A DNA stretch of 14,767 nt, taken from contig CAKUHB010000045.1 of assembly GCA_934655875.1 (NCBI GenBank), forward strand, positions 1 through 14,767, written 5' to 3'. This document shows positions 6,477 through 12,467 of this stretch, in pieces (within the stretch, counting starts at the first letter, position 1; every line of letters starts with the position of its first letter). Under the pieces are notes generated by a model that did no database searches, was not told the origin of the DNA, and was given only the letters and a program-made list of their open reading frames with translations. This DNA is from an uncultured Oscillospiraceae bacterium (GTDB taxonomy: Bacteria; Bacillota; Clostridia; Oscillospirales; Oscillospiraceae). Both the position numbers and the translations under genes were made by a program.

Positions 6477-7140
6477 TCTTTCTGACAAGCGATTCGTTCA
6501 TGCGGCTGCTGCATTTCATGCCGAGAAACAGTCCCAAAAACCCAAACGGCATCAGCAGCAGAGCGGTCTTGACAGTGTCGAGCGTCAGAAGCCCCAGCAC
6601 ACTGTAAAGCACGATGCGGAACGTGTTGTCCACGATAAACACCGCGCTGATATTTGCCTTGAACGAGCTGCCGTTCTCCGTCACGCGGCCGACATAGGCG
6701 GCCAGAAGCGCACCCACGCCGAACAGCCCGCACAGGACGCCCGCCGTCACGCCGATGATGGCCAGCAGTATCTTAGAGGAGCGGACGCGCTTTTTGCTGT
6801 ATTCCCGCGAGAACATCTCTGCGCCCAGCGCGGCGACAACAACGCCGAACACCAGCTTGATCGCGCGGGCGTCCACGTTTTTGAGGAGAAACGCGCCGGG
6901 GATGCTGCCCGCCAGCACCAGCGCGGCCAGCGGCAGATAGACCTTCGGGTCAAGGCTCTTCCGGTTCTTCCACGTGAGGATCAGGTTTGTCGGATACCCC
7001 AGCAGCAGGTCTGTGGGCGAAATATTCGCATTGGCCACGCCGAAGCTCAGGATCGACGTAAACACCAGCGTGTTGGCAAAGCCGCACAGGCCCTTGATAA
7101 AATAAGCGGCAACCGCCGCGAGGATCCATAACCAGAACAT
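6421..7140 (-). CDS. TauE/SafE-family (DUF81) permease
   Basis: This 239-aa, very hydrophobic protein has about seven or eight transmembrane helices and the internal duplication of the sulfite exporter TauE/SafE family: FIKGLCGFANTLVFTSILSF near the N-terminus and GVLCGLFGVGALLAAYVG in the second half. Family members move sulfonates, sulfite or other organic anions across the membrane; the substrate here is unknown. The start MFWLWIL is chosen because a possible -10/-35 pair overlaps the region of the upstream in-frame ATGs; its ribosome site (AGAGAAG) is weak. It follows the GTPase gene in the same direction but is separated from it by a terminator, so it is likely a single-gene unit. Its 3' end overlaps the convergent SEDS-like gene by 56 bases. 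Confidence 0.88.
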   Translation of the reverse strand: MFWLWILAAVAAYFIKGLCGFANTLVFTSILSFGVANANISPTDLLLGYPTNLILTWKNRKSLDPKVYLPLAALVLAGSIPGAFLLKNVDARAIKLVFGVVVAALGAEMFSREYSKKRVRSSKILLAIIGVTAGVLCGLFGVGALLAAYVGRVTENGSSFKANISAVFIVDNTFRIVLYSVLGLLTLDTVKTALLLMPFGFLGLFLGMKCSSRMNESLVRKITSVLLVLSGISLILKNL

Positions 7141-7179
7141 AACCACACTTCTCTCTGTCTTTGTATCTGATACCAGCAT

Positions 7180-7208
7180 ACCATAAAACGGAGGAAATGT
7201 CTCTGCAA
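7180..7208 (-). promoter_or_regulatory. Candidate promoter of the TauE/SafE gene
   Basis: On the minus strand TTGCAG (7208-7203) and TATGGT (7185-7180) are separated by 17 bases, about 40 bases before the ATG at 7140. The match to TTGACA/TATAAT is partial, but the spacing and position fit and it lies just after the terminator of the gene upstream. Confidence 0.4.
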
Positions 7209-7220
7209 AAACGGAAATTG

Positions 7221-7258
7221 TATAAAAACGGGACGTGACTGAAGTCACGCCCGTTTTC
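7221..7258 (-). terminator. Intrinsic terminator of the GTPase-NYN gene
   Basis: On the minus strand AAAACGGGCGTGACT and AGTCACGTCCCGTTTT form a 15-bp stem with one bulged base around a tight TTCA loop, followed by TTTTTATA. It begins about 11 bases after the stop of the gene at 7267. The flanking T-rich sequence on the plus strand makes it possibly bidirectional. Confidence 0.88.
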
Positions 7259-7266
7259 TTTGCGGT

Positions 7267-9843
7267 TTACGTGTTGTTCTGCTTCAGGATCCGGTCGATC
7301 TCGGCCTGCGCCTGATAGACCTCGTCGTGGAAATGCTTTGCGGAGATACGCTCCGCGCCGTGGCCGAGAATGATGAGCTGCTCGAGATTGTCGCTCGTCG
7401 CCACGCGCACGCGGCGGCGGCCGCGCAGCTCAAAGCTCAGCCGCTCGATATACTGGTCGGCGGTCTCGGCCTGCCGGGTGTAGACGATGTGGATGTTGTG
7501 GTATTTTTCCACGGAGCCAAGTCCCTGCGGGACCTTGTACGCGTCAAAGACAAGGATCAGCGTGCAGCCGCGGTAGCCCTGATAGTTGCAGAGCAGATTC
7601 ATCAGCACGTGCCGCGCCGTGTCAAGGCTCGTGCGGGAGAGCTCCTTGAGTTCGTCCCACGCGAAAATGATGTTATAGCCGTCCACGAGCAGAAAATCAT
7701 CCGCCGGGCCGAGAGAGTCGAGAAACTCGCGCTTGTCCTCGCTGCGCAGCATCATCTGCGGCAGCACGTCGCGGCGGCGGATCGCGCCGTAGGTGCGCTC
7801 AAAGATGGCCAGCAGCTCCTTTTCCAGCTCCGGCGCGCCGCCGGGCGCGACAGAGCGGACAATGCGCTGCGGCGCAGGCTTAACCGGGCCGCCGAAGCGC
7901 AGAAGAGGCAGATGGGCCGCGTCGTCCACGTCCTGCCATTTGACCTCGTAGCCAGCGCCGTGCGAGCAGAAGACGGAGCTTGCCGGGTTTTCCAGATCGC
8001 GCGCAGGATCGTAGCCGATGGCCTGCACGATGGCGTCCTGCTCCTTGCACGGCCGGTAGCCGTCGACGCGCAGCTGCAAGCGCCCGCGGCCCTTGGTATA
8101 GGCCGTGACCGCGTTGGGATAGCCGCGCAGCAGCCGCACGGGCGCGGCACCGCGCAGGATCGTCTGCGCGCCGTCCGTCTCCGGCGGCGCATAGTCGCCC
8201 TGCATGCGCTGGATGTCGGTGATGGCGCGGCCGACGCATTCTGCCGGCAGCTCCAGCCGGAACGCGTACCACGGCTCGAGCAGCACGGACTCGGCCTTCA
8301 TCAGGCCCTGCCGCACCGCGCGGTAGGTCGCCTGCCGGAAATCGCCGCCCTCCGTGTGCTTGAGATGCGCTTTGCCGGAGACGAGCGTGAAGCGGATATC
8401 CGTGATGGGCGCGCCGGTCAGAACACCGCGGTGTGCCTTCTCCGCCAGATGCGCCAATATGAGCCGCTGCCAGTGCAGGGCCAGCGTGTCCGTGGGGCAC
8501 ATCGTGTCAAATTGCAGACCGGAGCCGGGCTCCGCCGGCTCCATCAGCAGGTGCACCTCGGCATAGTGCCGCAGCGGCTCGTAATGCCCCACGCCCTCAA
8601 CGGGCGCGGCGATCGTCTCCAGATAGACGATATTGCCCTCGTCAAAGGAAACGGAAAGCCCAAACCGCGTCTCGATCAGCTTCTGCAAAATTTCCATCTG
8701 CACCTGCCCCATGAGCTGCACGCGGATCTCGCGCAGCTGCGCATTCCAGACCAGATGCAGAGCGGGGTCTTCCTCCTCCAGCACGCGGAGCTGGCCATAG
8801 GCCTGCGCGGCGTCGGTGCCATCGGCCAGAAGGAGCCGGTATTCCAGAACCGGCTGCAATGCGGGCGCCTGCGCCGCCGTCTCATGGCCGAGCACATCGC
8901 CCGGCATGGTCTTCGTCAGGCCGGTCACGGCGCAGATCGTTCCGGCGGGCGCCTGCTGCAAAAGCGTAAATTTATTGCCGGAATAGAGCCGCAGCTGGTC
9001 GGCCTTTTCCTGCCAGTCCTCGCCCGCGAGCATCTGCTTGACCGCGAGCGTGCCGCCCGTGACCTTCAGAAACGTCAGCCGCGCGCCCTTTTCATCGCGC
9101 GCGATCTTATAGACCCGCGCGCCGAACTCCTTCCCATATGCAGGCTCCTGCACAAACCGGCCCAGCGCGTCCAGAAGCGCGTCTATGCCCTCCTGCTTCA
9201 GCGCGGAGCCAAAGAAGCACGGGAACACCTTCCGGCGCGAGACGGCGGACGCGATCTGCGCGTCAGAGATCGTGCCGGAGGCGAGATATTCCTCGAGCAG
9301 CGCATCGTCGCAGAGGGAAAGCTCCTCCTGCAGTTGCGTCGGCGGCTGCGAAAAGTCCGTGCAGCGCTCGTCCAGCTCCTGCCGCAGGCTCTGCAGAAGC
9401 GCCTGATGGTCGGCGGTCTCAATGTCCATCTTGTTGATGAACAGGATCGTCGGGATCTGATAGCGTCGCAGGAGCTGCCAGAGCGTGATCGTATGCCCCT
9501 GCACGCCTGCCGTTCCGCTCACGACCAGCACGGCGCAGTCGAGCACTTGCAGCGTCCGCTCCATCTCGGCGGAAAAATCGACATGGCCCGGCGTATCGAC
9601 CAGCGTCAGCGTGCAGCCGGGCAGCGGCAGGACAGCCTGCTTGGAGAAGATCGTGATGCCCCGGCTGCGCTCCTGCGCGTCGGTGTCGAGAAACGTATCC
9701 CCATGATCGACACGCCCGAGCGTGCGGATGACGCCCGCCCGGTAAAGAAGCGCTTCGGAAAGCGTCGTCTTGCCCGCGTCCACATGCGCGAGCAGCCCCA
9801 CGCTGAGCCGTTTTTCCGTCTGATTTGTTCCCTGTGCAGCCAT
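7267..9843 (-). CDS. TetM-like translational GTPase fused to a C-terminal NYN (YacP/Rae1-like) domain
   Basis: The 858-aa product is about 220 residues longer than TetM. Residues 1-640 or so follow the EF-G/TetM plan. G motifs are complete: AHVDAGKT (19-26), RGITI (61-65), DTPGH (83-87), NKMD (137-140), GSAL (212-215). Later domains align with TetM, including a LLEPW start of domain V and a CSHGAGYEVKW block. Residues about 715-858 form a NYN/PIN-fold domain of the YacP type: LLVDGYNIIFAWDELKEL, NYQGYRG, VFDAYKV, TRQAETADQYIERL, ATSDNLEQ. YacP/Rae1 of Bacillus subtilis is a ribosome-dependent mRNA endonuclease. True ribosomal protection proteins carry a YSPVSTPADF-type loop in domain IV; here the aligned stretch reads HLKHTEGGDFR, so tetracycline resistance is unlikely. 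I infer a ribosome-associated factor coupling GTP hydrolysis to RNA cleavage. The start is ATG 9843, behind AAGAGG; an in-frame ATG 33 bases upstream overlaps the -10 box. Confidence 0.9.
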   Translation of the reverse strand: MAAQGTNQTEKRLSVGLLAHVDAGKTTLSEALLYRAGVIRTLGRVDHGDTFLDTDAQERSRGITIFSKQAVLPLPGCTLTLVDTPGHVDFSAEMERTLQVLDCAVLVVSGTAGVQGHTITLWQLLRRYQIPTILFINKMDIETADHQALLQSLRQELDERCTDFSQPPTQLQEELSLCDDALLEEYLASGTISDAQIASAVSRRKVFPCFFGSALKQEGIDALLDALGRFVQEPAYGKEFGARVYKIARDEKGARLTFLKVTGGTLAVKQMLAGEDWQEKADQLRLYSGNKFTLLQQAPAGTICAVTGLTKTMPGDVLGHETAAQAPALQPVLEYRLLLADGTDAAQAYGQLRVLEEEDPALHLVWNAQLREIRVQLMGQVQMEILQKLIETRFGLSVSFDEGNIVYLETIAAPVEGVGHYEPLRHYAEVHLLMEPAEPGSGLQFDTMCPTDTLALHWQRLILAHLAEKAHRGVLTGAPITDIRFTLVSGKAHLKHTEGGDFRQATYRAVRQGLMKAESVLLEPWYAFRLELPAECVGRAITDIQRMQGDYAPPETDGAQTILRGAAPVRLLRGYPNAVTAYTKGRGRLQLRVDGYRPCKEQDAIVQAIGYDPARDLENPASSVFCSHGAGYEVKWQDVDDAAHLPLLRFGGPVKPAPQRIVRSVAPGGAPELEKELLAIFERTYGAIRRRDVLPQMMLRSEDKREFLDSLGPADDFLLVDGYNIIFAWDELKELSRTSLDTARHVLMNLLCNYQGYRGCTLILVFDAYKVPQGLGSVEKYHNIHIVYTRQAETADQYIERLSFELRGRRRVRVATSDNLEQLIILGHGAERISAKHFHDEVYQAQAEIDRILKQNNT

Positions 9844-9874
9844 AAAGAACCTCTTGTGGTGATGATTTTGATTC

Positions 9875-9903
9875 ATTATACCACAGAAGAGGGGAAACGG
9901 AAA
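9875..9903 (-). promoter_or_regulatory. Promoter of the GTPase-NYN gene
   Basis: A perfect -10 TATAAT (9880-9875, minus strand) with a weak -35 TTTCCG (9903-9898) at 17 bases. The 5' leader would be only about 25 bases long and contains no room for an attenuator like the one upstream of many tet(M) genes. Confidence 0.55.
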
Positions 9904-9920
9904 GAGTGCGATTTATCAGC

Positions 9921-9950
9921 CCAAACCCGCAAGCCTGGCTTGCGGTTTGG
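9921..9950. repeat. Inverted repeat (hairpin)
   Basis: CCAAACCCGCAAGCC (9921-9935) faces GGCTTGCGGTTTGG (9937-9950): 14 bp with one bulged C and a minimal loop. There is no T-run, so it is not an intrinsic terminator; a REP-like intergenic palindrome is the best description. Confidence 0.7.
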
Positions 9951-10018
9951 TATAGGAAAAGAGTCGTCGCTTGCGGCGGCTCGTTCCGGCAAGGCCGTTT
10001 CTGACGTGTCTCCGACGG

Positions 10019-10052
10019 CCCTATCTTTTCTCTCGCAAGAGAAAAGATAGGG
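10019..10052. repeat. Perfect 15-bp inverted repeat
   Basis: CCCTATCTTTTCTCT (10019-10033) is exactly complementary to AGAGAAAAGATAGGG (10038-10052) around a CGCA loop. The absence of any mismatch suggests selection or recent arrival. Confidence 0.85.
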
Positions 10053-10269
10053 GAGAAAAGAGTGCGTGGGGTACGGGGTTTGTGCCGCAGTGCGATTCAG
10101 GCGTGAAACTGATTTGAAAGCTTCTGCATTCGCATGCAGTCGCCTCACGTGTGCTTTGGTACGCGCCGCCCGTTAGGATAGCGTCAGATTTGCTAGCGGC
10201 TGCCTTTGAATAGGTGCAGTCAATAGAAGGTGCTATCGAAGATAGCAGAATGGTACGTATTCGCACAGG

Positions 10270-10475
10270 CCAAAATTGGCTTCCCCTGGGGGAAGCTGGC
10301 TGCGCGAAGCGCAGACTGATGAGGGACAGAAAGCACCGAATATCTGCACAGCAGCATCGATCGTGCTCCCCGACCCTCATCCGGCGCTGCGCGCCACCTG
10401 TCCCTACCCCTTTTGTCCCTTCGGGACATTTCCCCCTGACAGGGGGAATCGGCCCCCAGGGGAAGGCGTTTTTGG
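10270..10475. mobile_element. MITE-like palindromic element with 23-base inverted ends
   Basis: The ends 10270-10292 and 10453-10475 are inverted repeats matching at 20 of 23 positions, including a perfect 13-base core CTTCCCCTGGGGG. Inside are an exact 8-bp pair GATGAGGG/CCCTCATC (10318-10325, 10374-10381) and small hairpins CTGCGC-GAA-GCGCAG (10300-10314), GTCCC-TTC-GGGAC, and TTCCCCC-TGACA-GGGGGAA (10430-10448). It has no coding capacity and is about 206 bases long. I recall similar 'CTTCCCCTGGGGGAAG...GATGAGGG' palindromes scattered through Oscillospirales genomes, but copy number cannot be checked here. I see no clear target-site duplication. Confidence 0.6.
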
Positions 10476-10505
10476 TGCAAACCTGTCAGCTTTCGCGGGA
10501 AAGAT

Positions 10506-10532
10506 CCAAGAAAACCGAAGCGGTTTTCTTGG
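10506..10532. repeat. Perfect 12-bp inverted repeat
   Basis: CCAAGAAAACCG (10506-10517), loop AAG, CGGTTTTCTTGG (10521-10532). A short T-rich stretch follows on the minus strand (ATCTTT), so it might terminate read-through from the anti-sigma gene, but weakly. Confidence 0.8.
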
Positions 10533-10543
10533 TCGGTTTAAGG

Positions 10544-10577
10544 GAGTCTGAGGGGAAATCGAAATCCCCTCAGGCTC
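10544..10577. repeat. Inverted repeat (12 bp, one wobble)
   Basis: GAGTCTGAGGGG (10544-10555) faces CCCCTCAGGCTC (10566-10577) around a 10-base loop. No T-run follows on either strand. Confidence 0.75.
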
Positions 10578-10589
10578 GTTTTCTTTTTG

Positions 10590-10625
10590 TCACTTTTTCT
10601 TTTGGAGAAGCAAAAGAAAAAGTGA
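10590..10625. repeat. Perfect 15-bp inverted repeat near the anti-sigma 3' end
   Basis: TCACTTTTTCTTTTG (10590-10604), loop GAGAAG, then its exact complement (10611-10625). It lies 45 bases beyond the stop of the anti-sigma gene and is the first hairpin a transcript from that operon would meet. The T-run is inside the stem rather than after it, so it is not a canonical terminator. Confidence 0.8.
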
Positions 10626-10670
10626 GATCGCACTCGCAAATTTGTAGAAGAGCATCAGCCTTCTGCCGGC

Positions 10671-11807
10671 TTACCCAACCGGATATGTCACCCCATCAAC
10701 CGTGATGGACGCAAGCTCGTCCAGATCGATCAGCTGGGAGAACAGCCAGGTACTCTTGACCTTGTTATCTTCCCAATGGCCAGTCCCGGAGTGGTCCAGC
10801 GAGCCGTAGGTCCCATACGGGCTGTCCTCGTAGCCGTTTTCCACGCTGGAAAGCGCAAAGCTTGTTCCATCCTTGAGGGTGATAGAGACCGCTTCGTTTG
10901 CCGTCTTGCCGGTGCCATATGTCCCATCGAGCTGGAAGGAGATCGGCGAGATCGTCGCCGTCTGCCAGCAGTAATGGTCATCCGGGCCGACTTCGGCGTT
11001 CAGCCCGATCACCAGTTCTTGCTCCAGCTGCGCCGGGACGGGGATCTCAAACAGATCGACATTCTGGTCATGATGGCTCATATGGAACAGAATCCGGTCG
11101 CCTGGTTCAAACTCACCGCCGATGTTGGTCAGCAGCGCATAGGCCGTGCTTCCCTCTACCTGCATGATCTCCATGCCCATACCGCCGTTTTTCCACTCCC
11201 GGTCATGTCCCTCACCGGTATTGTTACGCACAGAAACACGCAGCATCCGGGAAAGTTCCTTCTGGTAGCCGTCAGTCTCCGGCAGTGCGGCAAGCTCTGC
11301 CGCCGTGTCGTCGTTTTTTGCATCGATGCGCATGATGGCATAGAGCGAGTTTCTGGAGACGAGCATGGATTCGAGCGTGAACGTAAAATCGTCCGTCGTG
11401 GCCGATACGCCCGTATCCGCAAGCTCGGCAGTGTCGGGCACCTGCATCGTGCCCTCGTCGATCATGGCCTGCTCCTCCTCGGTGTAGGCCGGCTGCGTGA
11501 TCTCCGTGGATACAGTTTCGTCATAGCTCGTGATATGCCCCTCGATCAGCGCGGCCTTCTCCCCGAACAGCCGGTCAAAGCCGAACCAGCCGTTTGTGTA
11601 GGCGGCAAAGGCCGTGCCGCACAGAAGCGCCGCGATGGCCGCCGCGAGCAGCGCCGTCCGCACCGGGCGAGCGGGTTTTTTGTTCGTGTTTTCGAGTTTT
11701 TTCATGGTTTTGTTCAGAATCCTTTCCTGTTCACCGCGCTCCAGCGCGGGAAGCGTGTAATTGTTTTCCGGCGCATAGCGCATCAGCTCATCCCACGTCG
11801 TCTTCAT
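10671..11807 (-). CDS. Membrane anti-sigma factor-like protein (DUF4179-like)
   Basis: The 378-aa product has a cytoplasmic N-terminus (1-50: TWDELMRYAPENNYTLPALE, then a helix ending in MKKLEN), one membrane segment (51-69: TALLAAAIAALLCGTAFAA) and a large extracytoplasmic part that starts GWFGFDRLFGEKAALIEG. This layout and its position directly after an ECF sigma gene mark it as the cognate anti-sigma factor; the region after the membrane segment resembles DUF4179 proteins. The outside portion probably senses a surface signal, which is not identifiable. GGGAGGG lies eight bases before the ATG, and the start overlaps the sigma stop by 20 bases, so translation is coupled and stoichiometry is controlled. 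A classical ZAS zinc motif (HxxxCxxC) is absent. Confidence 0.8.
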   Translation of the reverse strand: MKTTWDELMRYAPENNYTLPALERGEQERILNKTMKKLENTNKKPARPVRTALLAAAIAALLCGTAFAAYTNGWFGFDRLFGEKAALIEGHITSYDETVSTEITQPAYTEEEQAMIDEGTMQVPDTAELADTGVSATTDDFTFTLESMLVSRNSLYAIMRIDAKNDDTAAELAALPETDGYQKELSRMLRVSVRNNTGEGHDREWKNGGMGMEIMQVEGSTAYALLTNIGGEFEPGDRILFHMSHHDQNVDLFEIPVPAQLEQELVIGLNAEVGPDDHYCWQTATISPISFQLDGTYGTGKTANEAVSITLKDGTSFALSSVENGYEDSPYGTYGSLDHSGTGHWEDNKVKSTWLFSQLIDLDELASITVDGVTYPVG

Positions 11808-12342
11808 GGAACAGCCCTCCCTTGCTTAAAAGTTTCCGCAGCGTTTCGCGGCCGCGCATCAGACGCGAGCGGACGGTCGATGCGTTCAGATGCAGCGCGT
11901 CTGCGATCTGCGCGGTCGTCTGGCTCAGGTCGTAGAAGCGGTAAAAGATCTCCCGATCCTCCTCCGGCAGCGCACCCAGCGCCCGCGCGAGCGCTTCGCA
12001 GCGCTCCTTTTCGACCATCTGCTCCCAGAGCCGGTCGAGCGTGATGAGCGTGTCGTCCTCCAGCGGGAGAAAGACATCCTTTTTCCGCATGACCTCCGCC
12101 GTCTGGTTGCGCGCGACCGCGCCCAGCCATGGCCGCAGCTGCCCGCGCTCGATGCGCGCCGCGCTGCGCCACAGGCTCAGAAAGACGTCCGATGCAATCT
12201 CCTCGTGATCCTCCGGCGTCAGAACGCCGCGGCTGCGGTTGCGGATGATGGCGAGCACATATGCGCCGTACTGCGCGATCGCCGCTTCCAGCGCGCCCTT
12301 GCTCTTCTTTTGCAGCTGCCGCAGCAGCTGTTCCTGTTCCAT
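11788..12342 (-). CDS. ECF-type RNA polymerase sigma factor
   Basis: The 184-aa protein has the two domains of extracytoplasmic-function sigma factors. Region 2 spans about 23-89 (EDHEEIASDVFLSLWRSA, then LRPWLGAVARNQTAEVMRKK), which melts and reads the -10 element. Region 4 spans about 116-172 with the helix-turn-helix QTTAQIADALHLNASTVRSR reading the -35. The linker between them is short and no C-terminal extension is present. The start at 12342 is set by AAGGAGGG seven bases upstream; two in-frame upstream ATGs lack ribosome sites. It heads a two-gene operon with the membrane anti-sigma factor. Its regulon is unknown; the pairing suggests cell-envelope stress. Confidence 0.93.
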   Translation of the reverse strand: MEQEQLLRQLQKKSKGALEAAIAQYGAYVLAIIRNRSRGVLTPEDHEEIASDVFLSLWRSAARIERGQLRPWLGAVARNQTAEVMRKKDVFLPLEDDTLITLDRLWEQMVEKERCEALARALGALPEEDREIFYRFYDLSQTTAQIADALHLNASTVRSRLMRGRETLRKLLSKGGLFHEDDVG

Positions 12343-12389
12343 ACCGCATCCCTCCTTATCCATTTGTATCAACATGCTGACGTCTATCA

Positions 12390-12416
12390 TGTCGTGGAAA
12401 AACCGGATTCTGTTGC
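12390..12416 (-). promoter_or_regulatory. Possible ECF-type autoregulatory promoter
   Basis: On the minus strand GCAAC (12416-12412) and CGACA (12394-12390) are 17 bases apart, similar in form to the GGAAC...CGTC pattern of many ECF promoters, about 45 bases before the sigma start. The match is partial, and I see no better sigma-A promoter in this 125-base gap. Confidence 0.25.
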
Positions 12417-12423
12417 ATAAAAA

Positions 12424-12459
12424 TCAAAAAAGCCCTCTGCGCCATTCGGCGCAGAGGGC
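12424..12459 (-). terminator. Intrinsic terminator of glmS
   Basis: On the minus strand GCCCTCTGCGCC (12459-12448) pairs perfectly with GGCGCAGAGGGC (12443-12432) around a 4-base loop and is followed by TTTTTTGATTTTT. It starts 9 bases after the glmS stop. Confidence 0.95.
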
Positions 12460-12467
12460 AGCTCGGG

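Larger units (their letters stand above)
9904..10670. other. Repeat-rich region of about 770 bases without a gene
   Basis: No frame here has a plausible start site or protein-like composition. The stretch is filled with stem-loops: 9921-9950, 10019-10052, 10231-10247, the MITE-like palindrome 10270-10475, 10506-10532, 10544-10577 and 10590-10625. It lies between the divergently read-out promoter of the GTPase gene and the 3' end of the anti-sigma gene. AAAGAGTGCG occurs twice (9901-9910 and 10057-10066). Confidence 0.7.

Noticed and set aside
7267..9843. Calling the GTPase gene tet(M)/tet(W)-type tetracycline resistance
   Set aside because: The domain IV loop is not of the resistance type and the C-terminal NYN domain is absent from known resistance proteins.
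7327..10050. A 907-codon open frame on the plus strand opposite the GTPase-NYN gene
   Set aside because: It has no ribosome site or recognisable motif, its product is an Arg/Ala/Gln/His-rich shadow, and the minus-strand protein explains the same bases with full G motifs.
9904..10670. CRISPR array in the repeat-rich intergenic region
   Set aside because: The repeats are inverted, of different sequence and irregularly spaced; there are no regular direct repeats with spacers.
10214..10705. A 163-codon plus-strand frame through the repeat region
   Set aside because: It passes through palindromes and hairpins, lacks a ribosome site, and gives no protein-like sequence.
10776..12044. A 422-codon plus-strand frame opposite the sigma and anti-sigma genes
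   Set aside because: Low-quality Arg-rich shadow; the minus-strand pair is well supported by motifs, ribosome sites and overlap.
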